DNA of 5,624 nucleotides from Opitutales bacterium (GCA_021772595.1 JAJFLS010000452.1:1-5624); one strand, 5' to 3'. Counted from the stretch's first letter, positions 1 to 5,624 are shown. Notes: generated by a model not told the origin, from the letters alone. Translations and numbers: made by a program.

Positions 1-436
1 CCATTCGCTGCACAAGCACGGCTGGCGGCCGAAAGCCCTCTTCTTCACCTCGAGCCTCTTTATAGGCAAGCACTCGATCCGCTTTCGCCGATTCCCAAAC
101 CCTACGAATATACTCCTCTAGCTCCTCTGGCGCTACTCCAAGGAAGCTTTCGAACTGACCGGCGAATGACGACTTCGCCCCATCCTCTTCGACGGAGGAA
201 GATCGTACCGCAAGCGTCACACGCTCGAGGTCGAGTTTTCCAATGCTGCGGATAATTTCCGAGCGAGCTGCTTCGCTGAGCGCCCCGTGCGAGAAGGCTT
301 CGGGGGTGACGACGAACCAGTCTGGAATCGGCAGGCCTTCCTCTCGCAGACGCCATAAGGCGTACGCTTTGCCGCCGCAGCGGGCGACCGAATGTTCTTC
401 GCTTGGAAGCAAAACGGTTCCGTTTTTCGCATTCAT
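1..436 (-). CDS. PEP synthase / pyruvate phosphate dikinase-like protein, N-terminal part (cut by window edge)
   Basis: The frame opens at ATG 436 and stays open for 145 codons to the left edge, so only the N-terminus is visible. It reads as the PPDK_N nucleotide-binding domain (ATP-grasp-like) of PEP synthase, pyruvate phosphate dikinase and rifampicin phosphotransferase. Residues 21-25 are GGKAY, followed by a 'GLPIPDWFVVTPEAF' segment at 34-48. Residues 77-86 are VRSSSVEEDG, matching the family's VRSSATAEDL, and 90-101 are SFAGQFESFLGV. 'AVLVQRM' at 139-145 is also typical. In this family the domain binds ATP and phosphorylates a swivelling histidine domain, which passes phosphate to a third domain. 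Those two domains would lie outside the window, so the acceptor (pyruvate or something else) cannot be told. The start overlaps the UbiA stop by 4 bases, so co-translation is expected. A housekeeping PEP synthase would be an odd partner here; a specialised phosphotransferase is more likely, but this is inference. Confidence 0.88.
   Translation of the reverse strand, partial: MNAKNGTVLLPSEEHSVARCGGKAYALWRLREEGLPIPDWFVVTPEAFSHGALSEAARSEIIRSIGKLDLERVTLAVRSSSVEEDGAKSSFAGQFESFLGVAPEELEEYIRRVWESAKADRVLAYKEARGEEEGFRPPAVLVQRM
433..436 (-). promoter_or_regulatory. ATGA stop/start overlap (translational coupling)
   Basis: The TGA of the UbiA gene (435-433) and the ATG of the PEP-synthase-like gene (436-434) share an ATGA tetranucleotide. 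The upstream bases contain only a weak GGAA at long spacing, so re-initiation by ribosomes ending on UbiA is the likely way the second protein is made. This ties the two products together in amount and probably in function. Confidence 0.85.
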
Positions 437-1383
437 CGTATCAACAATTCCAAGCCTAAAGAAAGCGGCCCAAGGCTTAGATACATCAGCAAGGTCCAGA
501 TTCCCGAGAAGAGTTCGATCCGCTTGGCTGTCTTAGAGCTGGGTTGCTTAAGATAGCGGAACGCGATCCAAAGGGCTAATAGAAAAAGAACCGATAGAAT
601 AGCAAGAGCAGGCCCGAGAAATCCGATATTCATCGCGGCTAAACTTGCTCCCAGCCCATTACAGAACAACGCCGCAAGCCAAGCAAAAGCAGCATTCCTG
701 CGGCCCCAAATCGCTGAATAAGTGCGTACTCCTTCTTCCTCATCCTCAGGAGCTCGAATTTTTCGGCCGATTTCGATCAGAATTCCGTTGAAGAAGCTGA
801 CAACTAGGAACCAATAAATGCCTGAACTCGGCCAACTCAAACCAGCCACTCTCCAGTCACAGGACGTAATGAACAAGTCGATCAAAGGCATTATCCCCAT
901 GTGAGTAAGCAGGTAGAGGATTGGCCGGGCCACGAGCCATTCACGAAGGAAGAACTCCTTACTCATCCCCGCCAAGTAGATCCATGCAATCGACAAAATC
1001 CCTATCAAGGGTGGATACAGCCACCATGTCAGTAAGAGTTGAAATAAGGCCAATATCACAAACACCGCGCCAAGCTCGCGCAGCGAAACTAATCCCCTGG
1101 AAACCGGACGATAAGGTCGGTAGCGCAAATCCTCTTCGAAGTCTTTGAACTCGTCGGCGATACGAAGCTGCATGAAGAAGAACAAGGCGACTAGAAACGC
1201 GCACAGCAGCGACCCCAAAGCGGGCCAACTCTGCTCTCCTCGAAGCAGGCTCGAATAACAAAGTCCTGAAAAGCTAAAAACGAATACCAGCGGAGCATGC
1301 TGAAACACTGGAAATCGCTCCCTCTGATAGATCCACCACTTGGATACAAGCGATGATGGTCTCGTTCCGCTCATTGAACTCAT
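433..1383 (-). CDS. UbiA-family membrane prenyltransferase (divergent motifs)
   Basis: This 316-residue integral-membrane protein has about eight or nine hydrophobic segments (for example near 31-46, 54-72, 104-121, 123-140, 187-203, 230-250, 253-276 and 290-313). UbiA enzymes use Mg-bound prenyl diphosphate and transfer or cyclise the chain in the membrane. The first Asp-rich motif is at 74-85: RIADEFKDFEED, with D77, D81 and D85 in the NDxxDxxxD spacing but Ala in place of Asn. It is followed by 'RYRPYRPVSRGLVS', the usual arginine-rich R-P-x-x-R-G stretch. The second motif, around 205-226, reads EIGRKIRAPEDEEEGVRTYS: Lys stands where the first Asp is expected, with an acidic E213-E217 run and the conserved Gly and Thr after it. 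From memory this variant recurs in a UbiA subfamily of unknown substrate. The ATG at 1383 has no clear Shine-Dalgarno sequence. The gene follows the reductase by 36 bases and overlaps the next gene by 4. Family call is firm; substrate is unknown. Confidence 0.9.
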   Translation of the reverse strand: MSSMSGTRPSSLVSKWWIYQRERFPVFQHAPLVFVFSFSGLCYSSLLRGEQSWPALGSLLCAFLVALFFFMQLRIADEFKDFEEDLRYRPYRPVSRGLVSLRELGAVFVILALFQLLLTWWLYPPLIGILSIAWIYLAGMSKEFFLREWLVARPILYLLTHMGIMPLIDLFITSCDWRVAGLSWPSSGIYWFLVVSFFNGILIEIGRKIRAPEDEEEGVRTYSAIWGRRNAAFAWLAALFCNGLGASLAAMNIGFLGPALAILSVLFLLALWIAFRYLKQPSSKTAKRIELFSGIWTLLMYLSLGPLSLGLELLIR

Positions 1384-1419
1384 GGAAACACAATACGAGA
1401 AACGACGAGGCGAAGGTTA

Positions 1420-2706
1420 TTAAACCCCATCCTCATTCACCTTCGATCGAGCTCGCCTGCGGGCTAACACCTTGTGGGCGCGAGTAAAGTCTCCCTCAGT
1501 AAGGGCCGAAATTATCGAGAGTTCGCCAGCCAAACACATTGCGCCACAGACTTCGGCAAAGGCATTCGCCTTTCCCTCTCCAACAAGGCCCATCATCTCC
1601 AGGCAGGCTCGATGACCCGGTAGCCGAGTGCCTCCCCCAACGGTACCAACAATAATATTGGGCAGTGTCACCGCGGCATAGAGAGATCCATCCTCGAATG
1701 CCTCGAATCGAGTGATCCCTACTGCGGACTCGGATACGCAAGCCGGGTCTTGTCCGCAAGCGATATACAACGCAGCCAGGCCGTTGGCATAGTGTCCTTG
1801 CACTCCAATAGTCCCGCTCAATACGCCTCCCATCGAAGACATCCGCCAGTAGTTCTCCATCGCTTTGGCGGTCGTCTTCAAGCATTTCTTCAAGGTAGCT
1901 GCAGTCAGGGTAATTTCTGCGGCGACCTTCTTGCCGCGCACTCCGACGAAGGAGATCAAACTCGCTTTCTTGTCCCCGGACATATTGGCCTCCACGAACC
2001 AATGTCTTGGAGCCACAGGTGAGTTTTCGATAATGTATTCACATACTGCCTCCGTGGCCAAAGTAACCATATTTTGACCAGAGGCATCACCGGTCGTGTA
2101 TACGAAACTTAAATACACATTGCTCGCTTCCACGGTTATCTTCACGTCGACGAGCTTGCCATGCGAGGTGGATTGTTCGGCAACCTCCTTGAATCGGTCC
2201 TGGTTTTGGATCGCCCAGAGCGAGAATTGGCCCGCCTCGGAGAGGTTATGAAACGAGAACCCAGGGCATCGACTAACGCCTTCGTTGAGAACTGCAGTGG
2301 TGCAGCCTCCTTCCTCCTCGATCGCTAAGGCGCCGCGGTGGTAAGAAGCCACCAGAGCCGCTTCATGGGTCGCCAAAGGCAACAAATAATGCCCATTGGA
2401 ATACAAGCCACGCGTCAAAATCGGCCCTGCGAGTCCGAGAGGTAACTTCACCGTACCAATCATGTTCTCAACATTGCCTATATAGCTATTGATCAAAGCC
2501 TTCGTCTGTCCGTCCAAAAGGAACTCTTTAGACTCCTCGGCAATAGGAAGTCCATCAAGTCGAGCTTGAATCGACTCGAGGTCATCTCTGAACGCCTTCC
2601 GTATCGCAGGAACAGTAGCTTTCTCGACGGGATGGGATTCGTAGTCCTCTATACCTTTTTTAAAAGTATCAACGAGAGATCGTAATTGTCTGATGGATTC
2701 AGCCAT
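1420..2706 (-). CDS. hmgA: Hydroxymethylglutaryl-CoA reductase, class I type, soluble
   Basis: The 428-residue protein reduces HMG-CoA to mevalonate, normally with NADPH, the committed step of the mevalonate route. It has no membrane anchor; the length fits a catalytic-domain-only enzyme as in archaea and some bacteria. Matches to the class I catalytic domain run in order. Residues 80-95 are ENMIGTVKLPLGLAGP with catalytic E80. Residues 179-184 are STSHGK. Residues 206-213 are GDASGQNM, the cofactor motif usually written DAMGMN. Residues 243-250 are SGDKKASL with catalytic K246. GQD at 318-320 supplies D320, residues 354-363 are GTVGGGTRLP, and 'TRAHKV' at 408-413 supplies catalytic H411. All four catalytic residues are therefore present and the enzyme should be active. 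The ATG at 2706 is the only usable start: the frame closes at a TGA shortly upstream and no other start codon lies between. No Shine-Dalgarno is seen; the leader even carries CCTCCC at 2720-2715. It heads the operon with UbiA. No other mevalonate gene is in view. Confidence 0.95.
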   Translation of the reverse strand: MAESIRQLRSLVDTFKKGIEDYESHPVEKATVPAIRKAFRDDLESIQARLDGLPIAEESKEFLLDGQTKALINSYIGNVENMIGTVKLPLGLAGPILTRGLYSNGHYLLPLATHEAALVASYHRGALAIEEEGGCTTAVLNEGVSRCPGFSFHNLSEAGQFSLWAIQNQDRFKEVAEQSTSHGKLVDVKITVEASNVYLSFVYTTGDASGQNMVTLATEAVCEYIIENSPVAPRHWFVEANMSGDKKASLISFVGVRGKKVAAEITLTAATLKKCLKTTAKAMENYWRMSSMGGVLSGTIGVQGHYANGLAALYIACGQDPACVSESAVGITRFEAFEDGSLYAAVTLPNIIVGTVGGGTRLPGHRACLEMMGLVGEGKANAFAEVCGAMCLAGELSIISALTEGDFTRAHKVLARRRARSKVNEDGV

Positions 2707-2847
2707 TTCTTGTAGGGAGGCTAGACATTGTTGATAGGAAATTCAATTGTTCCGACTCAGTTCGCTGACAGGTTGAAGAGCGAATTATCCCTTGGCAAGT
2801 TGCTAATTGTGTGGGTAGAGCTGGGATTAAGCTAGAGGGATGCCGCA
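2707..2847 (-). promoter_or_regulatory. Intergenic leader of the reductase operon, probable promoter region
   Basis: This 141-base gap separates the transporter stop (TAA 2850-2848) from the reductase ATG (2706). It is the only gap large enough in the left half to hold a promoter for the three-gene operon. I see GATAAT on the minus strand at about 2789-2784 as a possible -10 box, but no good -35 box at the right distance, so no promoter is assigned. No GC-rich hairpin with a T-run follows the transporter, so read-through from it is possible. Confidence 0.35.
2761..2784. repeat. Inverted repeat TTCGCT-N12-AGCGAA upstream of the reductase
   Basis: A perfect 6-base inverted repeat with a 12-base spacer lies 54 bases upstream of the reductase start. 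The arms and spacing would suit a dimeric regulator site, or a weak hairpin in the leader. The arms do not extend further, and a match of this size can arise by chance, so this is a candidate only. Confidence 0.3.
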
Positions 2848-5010
2848 TTAGGGTTTGGATCCAGAAACTCTTTTTGCCGACGCGAGAGCGCTGCCGTTGT
2901 ATAGATAGCTGCCAAGAACCGGCAGGAGCAATAAATCGGTCGCTAGCGCCAGACCGACAGTCAGCGCCATCAGGGTGCCGGTCACCGCAATACTCTCTAT
3001 ACCGGCAAATCCGAGCACACCGAAGCCCAATGCCAGCGTGGTGCTGGTCGCCAGCAGCGCCGAGCCAGTTTGCTCGGTTGCAGTGATGAAGGCGGCACGG
3101 TAGTCATGTCCTTCGCGCAAGGACAGACGCAAGTGATAGAGTAAATGCAGCGTGTCATCGACAATGATCCCAAGCATCGCCGGCGCAATGGTGATCGTGG
3201 CGATATCCAATGCGATTGCGGCATGTCCCATGACGCCCAGTATCCCCAGTATCGGCAGCACGTTCACGATGATCGCCAGTCCCAGCAAACGCCAACTGCG
3301 CAAGAAGACCGCCATGAGTATGCTGATGCACAGTAGCGCTGCCACGATCGATGTGACTTGGTCGGTGATCAGGTTTTCGGCCAGCCGACTGTACAGCGGA
3401 AGATACCCGTTCTTCTGCACTGTCCCGTACTCCGCCAATTCCTCGCCTAGAATGGCTTGAATTGCATTGCCGTTTGCGGCCAGCGTTGCCGCACTCGCCA
3501 TCGGTACAGCGTAGCTCAAGCGCAGGATTTGCTTGGCGTCGTCCCAGAACGCCGCGCTTCCCGTAGCTCCCAGAATGCTCTGGACGGCCTGGCTACCGCT
3601 CTGATCTTTAGGAAGATGCGCTAATGCTTCGCGCAGATCGAAAACCGATGCCGCAAAGATGGATCCGCGATTAACTGGAGTGCTTGAGATGAGTTTACTT
3701 TCTGCGCGCTCAAGTCTCTCGACGAATGCAACGCTGTTCAGTGAATCGACGTTTGAGATGCCAACCGTGAATTCCAGGGGCAGATAGTTGCCCGCTTCTT
3801 TCTCGATGGCCACGCTACTTTGCCGGACCACATGATCCTTCGGGAGAAACCCGATGCTGTAGGTGTCGGCACGCAGTTGGGCGATTCCGCTGTAGGCGAT
3901 GGCCAGAGCTACAGCCGTCACGACGAGCACGACAGGGCGGTGGCCCACGGCCCACTTGACCATCGCAGTTGCGAGATTGCCGCGACTATCCGCTTCCGCG
4001 CCGGCGCCATGACGCAATACCAGCATCGATGTGATCGTACTGAAAAGCAGGGTCGAGAGGATGGCGATCCCCGCAAACAGCCCGTAGTCCCGGGTGATCG
4101 CCATCTTGGCGAGCATCAGCGAGAAGAAGCCGCCGGCCGTTGTGAGCGCATTAAATATACAGGGCTTGATAACCAGTTGGAAGCGCTGCCAGATATCGTC
4201 GATCTTCGGCTCAGCGTGCGCACCTCTTATGTGGCGGGAAATGTGAAGGATATTGGCCACACTGCTAATCAGGATAAGCGGTGGAAGGGCGATCGAGATG
4301 ACTGTTAGCGGGCGTCCGAGCAGCGGCATTGACGCGAACAGAACCACGTTGGCGAAAATAACGGTGGTCAATGCTGCCAGTACCCAGCGTACGCTTCGTG
4401 TCAGGTAGAACAGCAGGACCATAACTACCAAGTAGGAGCCCGGGGTGAACACCGCCGATTCCTTTAGAAATGCCTGGTTGAGTGCCTCCGTAACGACCCC
4501 AACTCCGGCATGCCAGACAGTGGTGTCTTCGCCAAAATGCAGGGAGCATTGCTTGTCGATATCGGTCAGAATCTTGGGCCGCTTCAGATCCAGGTCAGGC
4601 AGCGCCTCCATCCACGTGTAAACGAGAAGCACTGCCTCGTTTTTGCCGACGAAGCGTTTGCTGACTCGCGATTTCTGTTGGTCGCCGACGGTTTTGATTG
4701 TCGTTAGATTCTGGACGTCGCCAACGCCGGCAATATCCCGAAGGCCCGCTGTCAGCTTTTCCAGTCGCTTTATCGCGTCTGGCCGCGCCAAGCCGCTTGA
4801 ATCGATGACGGTTATAACCACTTCGTCGCTTCCGAACGACGCCAGAAACGAGTCGTACGCCACCAAGGTCGGATCGTCCTCAACAAACCAAATGGTCATT
4901 GAATTATCGATCTTCAATTTCGGCAGCTGGCTAGTCATGATGCCAACGCCAACAACGGCCAGCAGCAGCCAGAGATACCGAAATTTGTAGATGAATGGAA
5001 GTTTGTTCAT
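2848..5010 (-). CDS. RND-superfamily (MMPL/COG1033-type) membrane transporter
   Basis: A complete 720-residue protein with the two-fold RND repeat. TM1 (about 12-26) is followed by an extracytoplasmic loop (about 30-188). Five helices follow, near 190-204, 208-229, 235-257, 286-302 and 310-332. TM7 (about 359-377) is followed by a second loop (about 380-550) and helices near 551-570, 574-595, 602-626, 649-668 and 676-703. The C-half helix at 614-626 reads GIIVDDTLHLLYH, the Asp-Asp motif used for proton coupling. The equivalent N-half helix, 'ALPPLILISSVANILHI' (241-257), has no acidic residue. Relatives export lipids, hopanoids, siderophores or lipid-linked compounds by proton-motive force; the substrate is not predictable here. 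I chose ATG 5010 over an in-frame TTG at 5025 because GGGTGA (5023-5018) sits 7 bases before the ATG. The protein then begins MNKLPF, just before TM1. Leucine codons favour CTG, unlike the reductase gene. Confidence 0.92.
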   Translation of the reverse strand: MNKLPFIYKFRYLWLLLAVVGVGIMTSQLPKLKIDNSMTIWFVEDDPTLVAYDSFLASFGSDEVVITVIDSSGLARPDAIKRLEKLTAGLRDIAGVGDVQNLTTIKTVGDQQKSRVSKRFVGKNEAVLLVYTWMEALPDLDLKRPKILTDIDKQCSLHFGEDTTVWHAGVGVVTEALNQAFLKESAVFTPGSYLVVMVLLFYLTRSVRWVLAALTTVIFANVVLFASMPLLGRPLTVISIALPPLILISSVANILHISRHIRGAHAEPKIDDIWQRFQLVIKPCIFNALTTAGGFFSLMLAKMAITRDYGLFAGIAILSTLLFSTITSMLVLRHGAGAEADSRGNLATAMVKWAVGHRPVVLVVTAVALAIAYSGIAQLRADTYSIGFLPKDHVVRQSSVAIEKEAGNYLPLEFTVGISNVDSLNSVAFVERLERAESKLISSTPVNRGSIFAASVFDLREALAHLPKDQSGSQAVQSILGATGSAAFWDDAKQILRLSYAVPMASAATLAANGNAIQAILGEELAEYGTVQKNGYLPLYSRLAENLITDQVTSIVAALLCISILMAVFLRSWRLLGLAIIVNVLPILGILGVMGHAAIALDIATITIAPAMLGIIVDDTLHLLYHLRLSLREGHDYRAAFITATEQTGSALLATSTTLALGFGVLGFAGIESIAVTGTLMALTVGLALATDLLLLPVLGSYLYNGSALASAKRVSGSKP

Positions 5011-5017
5011 AATCTTA

Positions 5018-5034
5018 TCACCCAACTGCTTGGG
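5018..5034 (-). promoter_or_regulatory. Ribosome binding site of the transporter, with overlapping hairpin
   Basis: On the minus strand CCCAA-GCAG-TTGGG (5034-5021) forms a 5-base-pair stem with a 4-base loop. Its last three G residues are the start of GGGTGA (5023-5018), the Shine-Dalgarno-like sequence 7 bases before ATG 5010. The site decides the start. If the hairpin forms in the mRNA it would partly hide the ribosome binding site. The stem is short, so the effect may be slight. Confidence 0.45.
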
Positions 5035-5064
5035 CCAACTTTAGTCAGCCGGTTCAAGGCGGAT

Positions 5065-5379
5065 TCAACCCCGCTTGCTATTCAAGTCGGATGCCACTTG
5101 GGAGGATATGAGGATAAAAAGATGAGATGGGAGTTGCCGGTTACCCATGAAGTCGCAGCGGGTGGTCGAGCCGGCGATGGAGAGGAATCCGACCGAGTCG
5201 TTCTGCTCGGCCATCCAGCAATAGCCTTTCGCTCGCAGCAGACCAGGAATGGAGCGGTTGATGACTTTGGCGAATCGTTTGGCGTCGAGGGGCGTCCGAG
5301 CTCGATAGATGAACGTGTCGATCGAGCGCTCGATCGGGTGGGCTGACGGGGGATATGCCGGAGCGTTGATCGATTTGGT
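5065..5379 (-). pseudogene. Fragment of a CobW/COG0523 metallochaperone-type GTPase, C-terminal domain core
   Basis: A minus-strand frame open from 5379 to TGA 5067-5065, closed upstream by TAA 5382-5380, with no proper start codon at its head. It reads 'HPIERSIDTFIYRARTPLD' then KRFAKVI, then 'GLLRAKGYCWMAEQNDSVGF', then LSIAGSTTRCDFMGN. This is the usual run of the CobW C-terminal domain: a [S/T]F-[V/I]YRAR-P strand, then G-x-[L/I]RAKG-[F/Y]-x-W-x-A, then GFLS-x-AG-x-x-R. The whole N-terminal G3E GTPase domain (Walker A, the CxCC zinc site) is absent. After about residue 75 the family pattern (W-rich stretch, GDRR-Q-x-[L/I]-V-F-x-G) is replaced by unrelated residues. COG0523 proteins deliver zinc, cobalt or other metals. 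Here it is most likely a broken remnant. The 155-codon frame on the same strand covers part of it in a different register. Confidence 0.7.
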
Positions 5380-5608
5380 TTACGATATATGCCGTCACAG
5401 AAAGATCCGATAGGAAATCTTCAAGCGCAGCGAAAAGGCGAAAGGCTTCGAGGTCTTGCCTAAACGCTGGGTCGTTGAGCGGACTTTCGGATGGCTGAGC
5501 AGATACAGAAGACTCTCCAAGGACTAAGAGACGAGCGTGGAATCCTCGGAGTGCTTTATATATATTGCCTTGATTCGACTTATGCTCAAAAGAGTCGCCT
5601 AAATTCAC
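5141..5608 (-). CDS. Hypothetical 155-codon frame, possibly chimeric
   Basis: The frame begins at GTG 5608, ten bases after AGAGGG (5624-5619), and ends at 5141. I do not recognise it. The first 80 or so residues ('DLEAFRLFAALEDFLSDL' at about 52-69) look like a plausible soluble helical protein. From about residue 85 on it is rich in Arg, Ser, His and Pro (for example RALDRHVHLSSSDAPRRQ), which is the out-of-register reading of the CobW-like fragment, not real protein. If the gene is real, its proper 3' end has been lost or a frameshift lies near 5340-5380. The bases from 5380 to 5624 otherwise hold nothing I can identify. Confidence 0.25.
   Translation of the reverse strand: MNLGDSFEHKSNQGNIYKALRGFHARLLVLGESSVSAQPSESPLNDPAFRQDLEAFRLFAALEDFLSDLSVTAYIVNQIDQRSGISPVSPPDRALDRHVHLSSSDAPRRQTIRQSHQPLHSWSAASERLLLDGRAERLGRIPLHRRLDHPLRLHG
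5319..5336. repeat. 18-base perfect palindrome CGATCGAGCGCTCGATCG
   Basis: The 18 bases read the same on both strands and stop at both flanks. In the CobW-like frame they code for part of 'IERSID', so they may be incidental to coding. They lie close to the upstream boundary of that fragment, where the frame switches. Confidence 0.6.
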
Positions 5609-5624
5609 TTATTAGACACCCTCT

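Noticed and set aside
102..432. Minus-strand frames of 84 and 71 codons at the left end
   Set aside because: The real reading there is the PEP-synthase-like frame from ATG 436 to the window edge, which carries clear family motifs in another register.
1496..2002. 168-codon minus-strand frame inside the reductase gene
   Set aside because: It is an out-of-register reading of the well-supported HMG-CoA reductase, with Arg/Gly/Ser-rich sequence and no family signal.
3820..4308. 162-codon plus-strand frame inside the transporter
   Set aside because: It lies opposite a strongly conserved RND gene. Its sequence is charged and low in hydrophobic residues, typical of an antisense shadow.
4309..5300. 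Shared 11-mer GGGCGTCCGAG at about 4310 and 5290, considered as a direct repeat
   Set aside because: It is too short, lies inside coding sequence at both places, and has no matching flanks.
2848..5345. A sharp G+C island covering the transporter and the CobW fragment
   Set aside because: Sampled lines overlap: the transporter ranges from 50 to 67% and the reductase from 48 to 62%. G+C alone does not mark a boundary; only the leucine codon difference was kept.
5098..5346. 82-codon plus-strand frame over the CobW-like fragment
   Set aside because: It is the complement of the minus-strand CobW signature blocks and has no independent signal.
5604..5624. GGGTGTCTAATAAG at the right edge (minus strand), considered as an insertion-sequence end
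   Set aside because: No matching inverted copy or transposase is in the window, and the edge cuts off the context.

Overview
This is a bacterial window in which every supported gene reads right to left (minus strand). The organism cannot be named from the sequence. A soluble class I HMG-CoA reductase in a bacterium, next to a divergent UbiA-type prenyltransferase, suggests an environmental bacterium with an accessory or specialised isoprenoid pathway. Sampled 60-base lines range from 45 to 67% G+C.

Layout in transcription order. (1) 5624-5065 is a disturbed stretch. A 155-codon frame starting at GTG 5608 has an unrecognised N-terminal part. Its 3' half overlaps, in another frame, a fragment of about 75 codons that reads as the core of a CobW/COG0523 C-terminal domain. 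That fragment has no start of its own, no GTPase part and no normal C-terminus. (2) 5010-2848 encodes a complete 720-residue RND/MMPL-type membrane transporter. A small hairpin overlaps its ribosome binding site. (3) A 141-base gap (2847-2707) holds an inverted repeat and probably the start of the next transcript. (4) 2706-1 is a tight operon: class I HMG-CoA reductase, a 36-base gap, a UbiA-family integral-membrane prenyltransferase, then a 4-base ATGA overlap into a protein with the nucleotide-binding domain of PEP synthase / pyruvate phosphate dikinase, cut off by the left end of the window.

How the genes may work together (inference): HMG-CoA reductase commits carbon to mevalonate, UbiA transfers or cyclises a prenyl chain, and the PEP-synthase-like protein is an ATP-dependent phosphotransferase whose acceptor is unknown. 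Together they look like a cassette for making a prenylated or terpenoid compound. The MMPL transporter could export a lipid-like product, but its leucine codon use differs from the operon (7 of the first 13 leucines are CTG, against 0 of 13 in the reductase). It may therefore be an unrelated neighbour with a different history. No RNA gene, CRISPR array, transposase or clear intrinsic terminator was found.
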